From: Thecamonas trahens ATCC 50062
Lineage: Eukaryota > Apusozoa > Apusomonadida > Apusomonadidae
Reading direction: 5' to 3'
Assembly (NCBI RefSeq): GCF_000142905.1
Contig: NW_013657676.1
Span: 134,153 to 198,152, forward strand
Length of the DNA: 64,000 bases
Below are positions 38,429-47,932 of the stretch, piece by piece; positions within the stretch are counted from its first letter, which is position 1, and each line of letters opens with the position of its first letter. Below the pieces are notes generated by a model. The model worked only from the letters and a program-made list of their open reading frames with translations, was not told the DNA's origin and did no database searches. A program made the position numbers and the translations under genes.

Positions 38429-39172
38429 ATGGCGGCGTATCCAGAGAGTGAGGCTGCGCAGCGAGCACTTGTTGGTGACGGATGGGTGTTCGAGTCAGAC
38501 TACGCTGAGAAGGCCGGACCCGAGTGGCTGGACGAGTCGCTGGAGCGGTGGGCCGAGCTGGATGCCACCGTCCGCAGAGTAGGCCCGATGGGCGACGATG
38601 GCAGCGAGTGCATCCCCATCAAGGCCTTTGCCAATGCTACGACATGTCTTGTCTCCATCCTCATCCACATCGGCGCGACGAGGACAAAGTTCATCCGCGA
38701 CGACCTCAACATGCGGCTCGAGCAGGTGCGGACCAAGTACGCCGAGCGGGGCGAGCAGCCCGAGGATGTGGTGAGCGCCGTCGATGCCGACTATGCGCTT
38801 CGCGACCCAATCATGCACCTCAAGCGCGGAATCTCCTTCATCGCGCTCATGCTCGACAAGTTCTGCTCCACAGACTGGTCGCTCCGGGCCGCAGCCAAGG
38901 ACGCGTACTCGGTCACGCTCGGCATCCACCACGGATGGTCGGTCCGATCCGCCGTCAAGCTCGCCCTTTACGCGCTTCCATCGCGCGACACGTTCCTGGA
39001 GACACTCTCGCCGGGTGACAAGGAGCAGGCCCGCGTCAAGCTCCACAAGCTCTTTGCCTACGTCTGGCCCCGGGCGCTCTTCCTCAACAGTCTCTACGCC
39101 GCCCGCGACTACGACGATCAACTCCCCGGCGACGCATCCGTCTCTGGCACTGCGCCTAGCATCGAGGACTGA
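38429..39172 (+). CDS. GLTP-fold lipid transfer protein, ceramide-1-phosphate-type
   Basis: Single exon, 247 residues. GLTP domain at about 60-225: IPIKAFANATTCLVSILIHI, then FIRDDLNMRLEQVR, DPIMHLKRGISFIALMLD, and LGIHHGWSVRSAVKLALYAL. Aligned by eye to CPTP, the headgroup Asp (in RDDL), a basic residue four positions on (Arg replacing Lys), the Arg of LKRG, and the His of HHGW are kept. The Trp that stacks on sugars in GLTP proper is absent (MHLKRG). This favours a phosphosphingolipid over a glycosphingolipid ligand. Family role: non-vesicular transfer of sphingolipids between membranes. An acidic C-terminal tail is extra. The short flank 38163-38428 holds no gene. Confidence 0.85.
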   Translation: MAAYPESEAAQRALVGDGWVFESDYAEKAGPEWLDESLERWAELDATVRRVGPMGDDGSECIPIKAFANATTCLVSILIHIGATRTKFIRDDLNMRLEQVRTKYAERGEQPEDVVSAVDADYALRDPIMHLKRGISFIALMLDKFCSTDWSLRAAAKDAYSVTLGIHHGWSVRSAVKLALYALPSRDTFLETLSPGDKEQARVKLHKLFAYVWPRALFLNSLYAARDYDDQLPGDASVSGTAPSIED

Positions 39173-39301
39173 GAGCCTTGTCCAGACCCCCACCGCAATC
39201 TAAATGCGCCCCCGTAACTGGCTTGATCCGTCGCGTACTCCGCTCGCCCTGCTCGCCCTGCTCACCCCTCGCCCACCTCTCCTCTCCTCAACAGGCAGGT
39301 C

Positions 39302-41197
39302 ATGCGCGCCAGCCCGCGACGGCGACGGCGCGACATCGCCGAGGTCATGGCCGAAGAGCGGCGGGTGGCGGCGTGGCGGCGTGGCGGGCGCGGGACCTCG
39401 CGCGGGACGAGGCGCGGGCGCGGGACAGGCCGGCGGCCGCGAGGAGGCGCGACTGGCTCGCCGCAGCTGGCACAGACGCTCGACGCCACGCCGGCGCACC
39501 GTAGGGCCCACGAAAAGGCAAGGCTACATGCGCTAGCCGCGCGGCGTGGCGTTCTCCTCGCTGACCACGTGTCGGAGCATAGTCCCGGCGCCCGGCGACA
39601 GCCCCGCCTCACTGCCAGGCGTTCACCCTCACCGCCACCGTCAGCCGCCGCCGCCGACTGGCGTTGGGGCGAGCCGCTGGTATCCGATCCTCCGCCGCCA
39701 CCGCTTGCCCAGCCCTCAGCAGATGCTCAGCTTGCTGTGGTGCGGAGGCTGGCAGATCTTGCGTTCCTGGACGCGGTCGTCCGCCGACCTGACGCCAGCG
39801 ACTCTCTGCTTGCTTCTGGCTCTGGTGCCGGCGCGAGCAGCGGCTGTGGTAGTGACAGTGGCAGTGTCAGCGACGACGATCCGTGGGCAGCATGGGAGCT
39901 GGCACTACCGGCGCCGTCCCCGCGCCCGCAAGCCGAGTATGAGTACGAGTACGAGTATGAGCTTTTGGATGGCTCGTCCGAGCAGCAGATGCAGACGCCT
40001 GCTCGCCAGCTGCCACTCCCGATGTCTGAGACCCTCTGGCGGGCTGAGCACGAGCACGAGCAAGAGCAGGAGCAGGAGCAGGCTCCAACGCCGCGACTCG
40101 ATACGCCGATCCCAGTCCCACCTCCACGCTCGGCGCCTGCATCTCCAGCTGCAACGTCAGTGCGGACTTGCATCCAGAACGAGCTAGATGCTGATGTGCA
40201 GAACCTCCGTGTGCAAGCCACGGTGCAAGCGGCCAAGGTGACGCCGGCGCGCGAGGTCCAGAGCATCGAGGTGGATGCCGACAAGCGGCCGTCTGCGCCT
40301 GGCTCGCCGTATGTGCAGAACGCGTGGTTTCAGGCGACGCTTCGGTCTGCTGATCCGACAGAGTCGTCCCAGGTTGAAACGCTCGACGACGCCACTGTCA
40401 AGATGTTGCGGGAGCGGCAGGCAGCAGTGGCAGCGGGTACTATTGCGTCTCCGATGAGGACGCCCGCTCGGCGGGGCCGGCGGCGCGTGCCGCGGGTCGA
40501 CGACGAAACGCCGATGGAGGCTCAACTGCAGCGGGCGATGGCCGCGGGTGCAGACGCGCTGTTTGTGTTTGAGCTGGCAAACGGTGAGGCCATGCATGTG
40601 CCGGCGCGGCTGGCGCAGGCTTGCCTGGCTCTCCCACGGCTGGCTCGCCACGGCGCCTCGTTTTTCTGGCCAGGCCTCGCCGCGCACGTTGCTGCCGACG
40701 CGCTACGGTTTGTGCAGGGTCCGGTCGAGTGGATGGAGGCGTTTCTCGAGGCCGAGGTTGGTGCCGACGAGACCTGGCGCCTGCTCCTTGCGGCCGACCT
40801 GCTCCAGATTCCGTCGCTCTTTGTCTTTTTAGCCACCCACGTCCTGCACACTGCTGGCAGCGAGCGGCTGCGCGCGTTTCTGGCCTCGTCGTTCATCCTT
40901 GCGCATTCGGTCGATCAGATTGTCGAGCTGCAGCGGCTGATGTACACGCCCAAGAATGGCCCGCTCTGGGACGCCATTCATAGCCTCAAGCTGAAAGCGC
41001 TCGAGCGCGAGACTCGCCAGCTTGCAGCCGATCATGCTGCATCGCCGGGAGCTGCCACCCTCCACGCCTACCAGACAGCGGGCTCGCTCGCGGTGGCTTA
41101 CAGCCCGGTCAACCGCAAGCATCAGCGGATTCCAGTGAGAGTGCCCAAGACGCCGCGACAGCTGCACCACGATGCCGGCATGGTGGGCTTGGACTGA
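39302..41197 (+). CDS. BTB/SKP1-like C-terminal domain protein with long disordered N-terminus
   Basis: Single exon, 631 residues. The first about 400 residues are Arg-rich then Pro/Ser/Glu-rich low complexity (repeats of Glu-Tyr and Glu-Gln). Residues about 415-560 look like a POZ/SKP1-type fold: ALFVFELANGEAMHVPARLA, then VAADALRFVQGP, then LLLAADLLQIPSLFVFLATH. This resembles the SKP1/BTB helical core, where the segment before LLLAAD sets the domain depth. A helical tail (DAIHSLKLKALERETRQLAA) follows. If correct, it could be a cullin-E3 adaptor, but sequence similarity is weak. An upstream ATG at 39204 with a GTACTC donor was considered and did not splice in phase. Confidence 0.65.
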   Translation: MRASPRRRRRDIAEVMAEERRVAAWRRGGRGTSRGTRRGRGTGRRPRGGATGSPQLAQTLDATPAHRRAHEKARLHALAARRGVLLADHVSEHSPGARRQPRLTARRSPSPPPSAAAADWRWGEPLVSDPPPPPLAQPSADAQLAVVRRLADLAFLDAVVRRPDASDSLLASGSGAGASSGCGSDSGSVSDDDPWAAWELALPAPSPRPQAEYEYEYEYELLDGSSEQQMQTPARQLPLPMSETLWRAEHEHEQEQEQEQAPTPRLDTPIPVPPPRSAPASPAATSVRTCIQNELDADVQNLRVQATVQAAKVTPAREVQSIEVDADKRPSAPGSPYVQNAWFQATLRSADPTESSQVETLDDATVKMLRERQAAVAAGTIASPMRTPARRGRRRVPRVDDETPMEAQLQRAMAAGADALFVFELANGEAMHVPARLAQACLALPRLARHGASFFWPGLAAHVAADALRFVQGPVEWMEAFLEAEVGADETWRLLLAADLLQIPSLFVFLATHVLHTAGSERLRAFLASSFILAHSVDQIVELQRLMYTPKNGPLWDAIHSLKLKALERETRQLAADHAASPGAATLHAYQTAGSLAVAYSPVNRKHQRIPVRVPKTPRQLHHDAGMVGLD

Positions 41198-41228
41198 AAG
41201 AGAGGGAAAAAGGGATGTTGTCACTGGG

Positions 41229-42651
41229 TCAGAGAATGACGGCCACAACAAGTGCCGCTGCCACCGCCACCGTCGCCGCTGCCAGGCCCGGACCGGAGGC
41301 ACGCGCCGACGAGCATTGCTGCGATGTCGAGCCAGATGTCGTCGTCTTGCGGCGATGGACGGTGATCTCGCCGGCGCTGACGTCCGATACGGCATACACA
41401 AGCTCAAATCCGGTCTGGGTGCCGAACTCCGCGGATGTGGCGCCCGAGACCGAGGTCGAGAGAAGAGACTTGGTTCCCGAAGTAATGTCGGTGAGCGCGG
41501 ACGGAGCCTGGAGCGCACGGCAAAGGACGTCCTTGCACTCGGTGGTGATGAGCGGGGCCACGTTGCTGACCGGCAGCGACCAAACGACGGGGATGGAAGC
41601 TGCGCCAAAGAGCGGCGAGTTCGTGGCGAGGCCCCACTGAAGAGTGGCCTTCTGGTCGTCGGAGAGGTCATTGGCGTAGCTGGACGGGAGCGACGGCGCG
41701 ACCATGGCGTGCATGACGCTCTGGAACGACGCCTTGCACGTCTCGGTCTTGCAGCGGACAAAGGTCGTCGAGCCGTCAGCATGGGCCATGAACAAGGCCG
41801 GGAGATCAGCAATAAGGCCAATGCTCATCGAGATAAGCGACGCTCCGGGCGCGCACGAGTAGCCCGGCGCTTGCGGCTGGTACTGCTGGCCGAGCACGAG
41901 ATCACTCGTCGACGAGCAGGTGATGGTGTTGCAGGTGTAGTAGACGAGCTGAGTCGGCGAACTCGACGGCAAAGTGCACGACGAGAGCGCAATGGCGATG
42001 CCGACACGACCAGATGGGAGGACCACGCTTGCAGTGGCAACTTGCCGCGGAAGTATCATCGATCCAGGCGCTGGCGGGCGGGTCGGCTGGACGAGCGAGA
42101 GCGAGGTGCACTCGATCTGATGGCAGCGCGCAATGACCGTCGACGTCGACGCAATCGACGGCGTAAAAGTAAAAAGACCGGGCCGCGCTCACCGTTCGGC
42201 ATGTACGATATCGTCGAGGCGATGTTGATGTCGCGTGGGCCGAAGAACCCGATCGTAGAGTTGGTATGGGTCGCCACCGTCCGCGTCGCGCACTGGCTGG
42301 CGCACACGACCGTGATGATCGTTTCCGCGTCGCCGATGACAACAACTGCATCGCCAGAAATGTCGGCGACGGCCACCTTGGCCGCACCGGTTGCACTCAC
42401 ATCCTCGTTGAACTTTTCAGTACATGATGAGGTACAGGTGTACACCCGTATCTTGCCTGACGTGCCAGAGCTGGTGAGAACGGCGATAACCGAGCCGAAC
42501 CCGGTGCTTGAGGGCGTGACGGCGGTTGCAACAGCAGTGGCTGACGGCAAAGTTGCAATTTTTCAGTTCTGGTGACCTGAGCAGACGAGGCCGCGACGCA
42601 GACGAGGAGGGCAATGAGGGTAGCAGATGCAAACGTGCGGTGCATCCACAT
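41229..42651 (-). CDS. GPI-anchored Cys-pair repeat protein, interrupted by two frameshifts
   Basis: The reading frame is continuous only if two one-base shifts are allowed, one at the homopolymer 42559-42563 and one at 42171-42175. Each would be resolved by one more base in a 5-nt run. Before the first is a clean signal peptide (MWMHRTFASATLIALL, ending ASSAQ). Between and after them lies repeated sequence with the pattern C-x3-C, a beta-strand block and V-A-x-A/D, for example VYTCTSSCTEKF, VVCASQCATRT, IARCHQIECTS, YYTCNTITCSS, VRCKTETCKAS and ITTECKDVLC. The C-terminus (SSARASGPG then a 20-residue Ala/Val stretch to the end) is a GPI-attachment signal. Predicted cell-surface beta-repeat protein of about 470 residues. 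Sequencing error is more likely than true decay, because coding character is intact on both sides of each shift. Confidence 0.7.
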
Positions 42652-42777
42652 GGGTATACTTTGATGCTTTGATAGAGACGTATGCGAGTGATGTCTCAGG
42701 CCAAGTGGACACTATTGCGCAGCACGCGACTGCGGCACGAGTTGATTCAAAGAACCAAACAATTTGAACTCAACTCC

Positions 42778-44139
42778 TTAGAGTTGACAGAAGACTGCGG
42801 CAGCATGTGGGGCCATTGCAGCGAGGGCCCGGACCGCCACATCGAGTGCGTCATCATCGCAGGCAGCCCAGGCCGAGGTGGCGGCGACAAGGAGGCAAGC
42901 GACTGTCTGGTCGTCAGAGATGGGCGGGGCGTGAGTGCGCAGCAGCGCTGCGGCGCGGACAACGTCGCCCGCATCGGCGGCAAGGACAAGGGCGTCGAGC
43001 TTGGTGCCACTGGCCAGGGCAAAGTCGACAGCCGCATCGAGCTCGCCCTGAGCTATGGCGGCGTACTTGCCGCGGAGAGCAGCAGGCGCAGCGGTGGCAG
43101 GGTCGCTGCGGCAGAGGGCGACAACAAGAGCAGCGAGGTGGAGGGCAAAGCGCGATCGAAGGAGCGCGTCGTCATCACACGCAACGGCGATCTCATCCAC
43201 AACCGCCACCACAGTGGCGAGCGGCGGGACGGGGCGGCCTGCGGCGGCGGCGGCGGCGAGGTCGCTGACGAGGGCATCGGCGGCGGCGGCGGCGGCGGCG
43301 CTTCCGGGCGCGACGCTCTTTGCGGCGCAAAGGCCGTGCAACGCCACCGAAGCGTCGTCACTCTCAAAGTATGCCTGCAGGACGAGGACGTAGAAGGACT
43401 GAGCGAGGAGGCGATCGTGCGGGTGGAAGAGCCGGGCGAGCCAAAGGTTGACGAGCTTGGGCGAGGGCCAGCCGGCGCGCGGCTCGCCGGGATCGCCCTT
43501 GCGGAGTGCGAGGAAGCAGCTTGCGGCGTCGGCAATGAGCCCTGCATCGGCTAGCGCAAGACCGGCCTCGCACAGCTTGCGGAGGTGCTTGCCGCTGGCG
43601 ACAGCGCCGCTTGCGAGCTTGACCACGATCTTGTACGCCTTCCGGCCAACGTCTGCGATGGCGGGATCGAGCGGGCGCAAACGCGAGGGGCTGGCGGGTC
43701 CGGCCGCCACCGCCCGTAGCTCTGCCACACGCGCCGTGTGCTTGGCCGAGCGCAGATGGGTCTCGAGCGTGTCTGCCGAGCGGAAGCTCTTGCGGCAGGC
43801 GGTGCACCGGGCGCCGCTCGATGGCGACTCGCTCCCACTCCCGCCGCCACTCCCGCCGCTCCCACCACCACCGGTCACCAGCCGCTTCGGCACCGCGCCG
43901 CCAGCCGCCAGCACAGGCAGCGCCGCCGTGCATCGAGCCTCGCTTTGCAGCGCCAGGGCCAGCCGCCGGCGCGGTGGGAGCCAGCCGGCCGACTCACTCG
44001 CGGCCTCAGCCGCCACCAGCCACGCCGCCACCGCCGAGCACACCGCCGACGGGACACGGACGTCAACAGGCTCTCCCACCGCTGGAAGCACGTTGTCGAT
44101 CCAGGGCGCAAACTCTCCACGCGGTATTGTGCCAGCCAT
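42778..44139 (-). CDS. C2H2 zinc-finger protein with a helical repeat-like C-terminus
   Basis: Single exon, 453 residues from the ATG at 44139. The frame remains open upstream through G-tract DNA, which looks like 5' flank. One U1/matrin-type C2H2 finger is present at about residue 112: CTACRKSFRSADTLETHL then RSAKH, with C-x2-C, x12 and H-x5-H spacing typical of RNA- or ribosome-associated fingers. The remaining about 300 residues are Ala/Leu-rich alpha-helical with repeats of about 35-40 residues, resembling a TPR/HEAT-like solenoid. No known family was recognised. Head-to-head with SARAF across a long G-rich region. Confidence 0.7.
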   Translation of the reverse strand: MAGTIPRGEFAPWIDNVLPAVGEPVDVRVPSAVCSAVAAWLVAAEAASESAGWLPPRRRLALALQSEARCTAALPVLAAGGAVPKRLVTGGGGSGGSGGGSGSESPSSGARCTACRKSFRSADTLETHLRSAKHTARVAELRAVAAGPASPSRLRPLDPAIADVGRKAYKIVVKLASGAVASGKHLRKLCEAGLALADAGLIADAASCFLALRKGDPGEPRAGWPSPKLVNLWLARLFHPHDRLLAQSFYVLVLQAYFESDDASVALHGLCAAKSVAPGSAAAAAAADALVSDLAAAAAAGRPVPPLATVVAVVDEIAVACDDDALLRSRFALHLAALVVALCRSDPATAAPAALRGKYAAIAQGELDAAVDFALASGTKLDALVLAADAGDVVRAAALLRTHAPPISDDQTVACLLVAATSAWAACDDDALDVAVRALAAMAPHAAAVFCQL

Positions 44140-45020
44140 GGTGAGACAGAGAGAGGCAGAGGGGGGGGGGTGGGGGGGGGGGGGGGCGGGTGAGGGGGGT
44201 GAGGTGCTCGTGCTCGGGATCGGGATCATGATCAGGGGGCGGGATCGAGGGGTGGATAGGGTGGATGCAGGGGGGGGGGATATCGAGGGCGATGGGGCGG
44301 TAGAGGGGGAGTAGGGGGGGGATAAAAGGAAAGAACAGGAGAGGGGGGAGGAAGGAAGGCGGGAAGGGGCAGGATGGGGGATGGGAGAGTGGAGATTGAG
44401 CTGGAAGCGTGGAGAAGTTGTTTTGGAAGAGCGGGGCCTATCCGGAGTGCGGCTGATCACTGGTTTTCGCTCGGCAAAGCGGGTCCCCTTTACTATGGCA
44501 CGGCAATGAGCCTCGGCTGCAGACGCGGATGGCGACAAGGTTGCTGATGGGCTTGATGGGCTTGATGGGCTTGATGGCGACAAGGGAGAGGCACACAGGA
44601 ACTAGCTCAGGGTGGATGGATGGTACATGGCCGACAATGGTTGCTCCTCGTACGGGCACGCTCACTCTGATGAGGGGGGCAACGACGACATGAGCTCTCC
44701 TCGGCGTGCAGGGCTGTAGCCCGGACTATGACGCCCCCGCCCCCCCTTCCCGATGCTCTGATGACGTCGATCTCGATGGGAGCCATCTGATGATGGGCTG
44801 GATGGGCGGGGAGGATGGGGAGGGGGCACCCATGGCGCGACCGGTGACCTCACCACGAACACGGCGTGTCACCACCTGTGGCGAGGTCACCACCGAACAC
44901 CGCCGCAGACGGTGGTTTGGTCCTCATTGCCGACCACGATGATAGTCACTTCTCTCCCCCTCCCCCCCCCCCCCTCCCCCCATGGTATCCCACAGAACAC
45001 GCTATGCGCCCCACAGCAGG
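44140..45020. other. Long intergenic region, G-rich
   Basis: 881 bp with no credible gene. G-tracts at 44160-44190, 44262-44345 and around 44800-44830 (plus strand), a 9-bp tandem repeat at 44544-44577, and a C/T tract at about 44957-44985 that could be an acceptor or leader for SARAF. Contains the divergent promoter of the zinc-finger and SARAF genes. Confidence 0.55.
44544..44577. repeat. GATGGGCTT tandem repeat
   Basis: Nearly four copies of a 9-bp unit in the zinc-finger/SARAF intergenic region. Confidence 0.9.
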
Positions 45021-46007
45021 ATGCGGGTGGCCGCCTCGCCCTCGTTCGCCCTCGCTCTCGTCCTCGCCCTCGCCCTCGCCCTCGCCTTCGTGCAGCCTGC
45101 ACACGGCAAGGCCACCGATCGTATCCTCCTGGCTGATGTCAACTCGCTGATGTTGCGGGCGGGCGAAATGACAACGGGCCGGCGGTCGCCGCCAGTGTCG
45201 CAGATCGCGTGCGTTGGCGGGCCATGCCAAGTCTTCAAGCCCGAGGTCATCCTCTGCACTAACATGGGCCCAGGCGGCTTTGGCGGCAACGACATCTCGT
45301 GGAAGTGCGAGGCATCGCTGCCGTCCAACTTGGTCTTTGGCTCGACGACCGTTACCTGCGAGGGCTACGAGTCGCCGGATGATCCGTACGTGCTCAAGGG
45401 CTCGTGCGGCGTCAACTACACCATCAAGCGCGTCGGCAGTGCTTCCCCCACAGGCTACTCGTCGTCCTCTTACTCTGGCTTTGGCTTTGGCTCGAGCTCG
45501 AGCTCGAGCTCAGACTCGGGCTCGTCGTTCTTCTGGTGGCTTGTCGTCGCTGGCCTCCTCTACGTGGCTTACAAGTACTTTATCGCGCCCTCGCCGCCGC
45601 GCGCGCCCGGATCGGGCGGCAGTGGCGGGCACGGCGGCAGCGGCGGTGGTTACGGCGGTGGCGGCGGCGGCGGCGGTGGCGATGGATACGGCGGCGGCGG
45701 AGGCGGCAACTGCATGCCACCGCCGTACTCGGGCGCGTCGTATGCACCACCGCCTGCTGCGCCTGCTGCCGGCGGCGGCATGTTTGGCGGCTGGGGCGGA
45801 TTCCTCGGCGGCATGGGCCTCGGCTACATGATGGGCGGCGGGCGGCGGCGCTACGGCTACGGCGGAGGCTATGGCTACGGCGGAGGCTATCGCCGGCCGA
45901 TGTTTGGCGGTGGCGGCGGATGGGGCGGCGGCGGCGGCGGTGGTGGCGGCGGTGGCGCGCCGTCGATGCGAACCACCACCGGCTATGGCGGAACCCGTAA
46001 TCGTTGA
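45021..46007 (+). CDS. SARAF: SARAF (TMEM66), store-operated calcium-entry regulator
   Basis: Single exon, 328 residues from the ATG at 45021; the ATG at 44982 would add 13 residues before the signal peptide. Signal peptide: Leu/Ala-rich run ending QPAHG. The lumenal domain matches SARAF: ILLADVNSLMLRAGEMTTGR, then PVSQIACVGGPC, VILCTNMG, WKCEASLPSNLVFG, VTCEGYESPDDPYVLKGSCG. Cysteines are conserved. A transmembrane helix (FFWWLVVAGLLYVAYKYF) and a Gly/Tyr-rich cytosolic tail follow. In animals SARAF sits in the ER, responds to Ca refilling and inactivates STIM-dependent entry. The cytosolic tail here is glycine-rich and lacks obvious animal regulatory motifs, so partner interactions may differ. 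Confidence 0.94.
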   Translation: MRVAASPSFALALVLALALALAFVQPAHGKATDRILLADVNSLMLRAGEMTTGRRSPPVSQIACVGGPCQVFKPEVILCTNMGPGGFGGNDISWKCEASLPSNLVFGSTTVTCEGYESPDDPYVLKGSCGVNYTIKRVGSASPTGYSSSSYSGFGFGSSSSSSSDSGSSFFWWLVVAGLLYVAYKYFIAPSPPRAPGSGGSGGHGGSGGGYGGGGGGGGGDGYGGGGGGNCMPPPYSGASYAPPPAAPAAGGGMFGGWGGFLGGMGLGYMMGGGRRRYGYGGGYGYGGGYRRPMFGGGGGWGGGGGGGGGGGAPSMRTTTGYGGTRNR

Positions 46008-46365
46008 GCTGTGTAAATCCTCCCCCAAGGTGAGACCTTATGCCGATCTCACGATCATCCACTCGTCCCTCTTCAACCCATCCTCGCTCCGTGCCTCTGT
46101 GCCCCGTCGGCAGGTCGGCTCACTCGTCTAAATTTGCGTCGTATATGGTTCGTTCGTTGCCGGGCAGCGGCACCCCCCGCGCGCGCTGCCGCCCCCCCAC
46201 CTCCCCTCCCCCCCGGGAACTACCCCCTTCCCCCTTCGTCCTCCCGCCCCCTTGCCCCCCCCTTCCCCCTACCCCTACCTCCCCAGCTCCCCCCCCTTCT
46301 CCCCTCACCCCCCCCCCCCTCCCCTGCAGGCTGCACACGGTCACGGTCAGGGCGAGGAGGTGACC
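46008..46365 (+). other. C-rich flank with a likely 3' splice site
   Basis: A long C/T tract ends in CTGCAG at 46329, and the 36 bases from 46330 are in frame with the next gene, so a short first exon of that gene may lie upstream (46040-46200). I could not place it confidently. Confidence 0.45.
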
Positions 46366-47886
46366 ATGATCGCCTCGTCAGACGTTCGGGTGCGACTGTA
46401 CCACGCGTTGCTGGACGCCGACCCGAGGCGCGAGGGCGTGGTGCCTGTGGAGGCGTTCAATGCCGCGCTGGAGGCTGTCGGCCTGCGGTATGGGACGGAA
46501 GAGTGCGACCGGCTGATGACGCAGGTCAAGCTGGTGTCGGACGAGCGCGGGCAGTTTGTCGACTGCTACCGTTACCTGGAGGAGATCGAGGGCATTCTGT
46601 CGACGCCTGCGGCGGTGCACCACTCGCTGCGCGGGGCGCGTGTGACGGACAACTTCTCGGTGGTGCAGGAAGAGTACAAGGAGCGGGCCATCCAGCACCG
46701 CGACTACATCATGGGCCAGAAGGACCGCATCTACCGGGCGTTCTGCCAGTTTGAGGCCGGCCTCTGCTCCGAGGCCGAGTTTCTGGACTTTCTTTACGGG
46801 TGCGGCGTCGACGACACCCGCGAGCTGCGCAAGATCCTCAAGGTCAAGCGTACCGAGGGCTACATCCACTTTTCCGAGCTGATGAAGGTCTGCACCCTGC
46901 CGGGGCGGCACCTGACCCAGACCCAGGCCGAGCTCCCGCAGCCGGAGCCGATTGTGTGGGAGACGCAGAAGCGTTCGACCGACGTTATTTCGTGGCGTGG
47001 CGCGGCAAACGAGTTGCGGACCGGCAAGCGGCTTGGCGCCAACACGGTCGGCTACGTGCCAGACGTGCCGAATCCCGAGGCCCTCGCCGCCCGCCCCTCG
47101 CGCGCCATCGACACCGCCGAGTTGACCGCCTTTGAGCGGGTCTCGCAGGAGCGCCTTTACGCCTGCGTCCGTGACTTTATCCAGGGCGACATCGAGGCGC
47201 CGGCATTCCGTGCCTTTCTCCACGACATGCGCATTCCCATCAACCGCGACATGGAGATCCTCATCGACCGCCAATCGACCTCGCAGGGCTCGGTCGCCTT
47301 TGGCGAGCTGCTCAAGACCATGAACATGGATCAGATCTACGGGTTCAAGGCCGTGCCAGCTGTCAACACTTCGTCGGGCGCCGAGCGTGTCCATGGCGAC
47401 ATCATCGGGTGGACAAAGGTCAAGCACGAGGAGGACTTTGCCGTCAAGACCACTCCGGCCAAGCGGTACGTCGACCGCCCCAACTCGGGTAACTTTCTGG
47501 TGTGGAACGTCCACAACCCGGGCGCAGCTCCACCGCCGGCTGCTCCCGAGTCGGCCTCGGGCGTGGCACGCCACGGCCCCTCCGGCGACCACGACAAGAT
47601 TCTCGAGTGGTCTTCGTGGCGCGACGGTATTCCGCCGGACCAGCCCGTCAACACCCACCGCTCCGGTGCCACCTCGCGACTCGCCTACGACTCGGGCGAC
47701 ATCTTCACCTGGTCCTCGCGCCAGACAGAAAACGAGGCCGACTACTGGGTCCAGCGTCGCGGCAAGGCGTCGCCCACACGCAGGCCCGACACCGCCAACC
47801 CGCTCGGCTTTGAGACCCACTCGGACAAGCCGCAGCCGCCGCCGTCTGACTGGCGGCAGCAGCTCCTCTCCACCCGCCCGTGGTAA
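46366..47886 (+). CDS. EF-hand-like protein with five Trp-motif repeats, probable flagellar protein
   Basis: 506 residues from the ATG at 46366; the N-terminus may be longer by an upstream exon. The N-terminal about 180 residues look like two degenerate EF-hand pairs: YHALLDADPRREGVVPVEAF, then YRAFCQFEAGLCSEAEFLDF. A second similar region lies at about 260-330, with VRDFIQGDIEAPAFRAFLHD. The C-terminal half carries a short motif five times: TDVISWRG, GDIIGWTK, GNFLVWNV, DKILEWSS, GDIFTWSS. Spacing is irregular, with Ser/Pro/Arg-rich sequence between. Degenerate EF-hands joined to repeated aromatic motifs are typical of axonemal or cytoskeletal scaffold proteins, but I do not recognise this one. 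The short patterned Trp motifs could bind tubulin or another repeated partner. Confidence 0.75.
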   Translation: MIASSDVRVRLYHALLDADPRREGVVPVEAFNAALEAVGLRYGTEECDRLMTQVKLVSDERGQFVDCYRYLEEIEGILSTPAAVHHSLRGARVTDNFSVVQEEYKERAIQHRDYIMGQKDRIYRAFCQFEAGLCSEAEFLDFLYGCGVDDTRELRKILKVKRTEGYIHFSELMKVCTLPGRHLTQTQAELPQPEPIVWETQKRSTDVISWRGAANELRTGKRLGANTVGYVPDVPNPEALAARPSRAIDTAELTAFERVSQERLYACVRDFIQGDIEAPAFRAFLHDMRIPINRDMEILIDRQSTSQGSVAFGELLKTMNMDQIYGFKAVPAVNTSSGAERVHGDIIGWTKVKHEEDFAVKTTPAKRYVDRPNSGNFLVWNVHNPGAAPPPAAPESASGVARHGPSGDHDKILEWSSWRDGIPPDQPVNTHRSGATSRLAYDSGDIFTWSSRQTENEADYWVQRRGKASPTRRPDTANPLGFETHSDKPQPPPSDWRQQLLSTRPW

Positions 47887-47932
47887 ACACCCACCTGTAA
47901 CACCGCGACCCTTTCCCTTTGCAGAAGCCACG

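Noticed and set aside
39204-39301. Upstream first exon of the BTB-like gene at ATG 39204 with a GTACTC donor
   Set aside because: Phase 1 donor does not meet any AG in the required phase before 39302.
42056-42176. GTGAGC donor and ATCAG acceptor (about 42117-42190) as an intron explaining the second frameshift of the GPI-anchored gene
   Set aside because: Joined frame is the wrong one; a one-base change in the A-run restores the repeat pattern.
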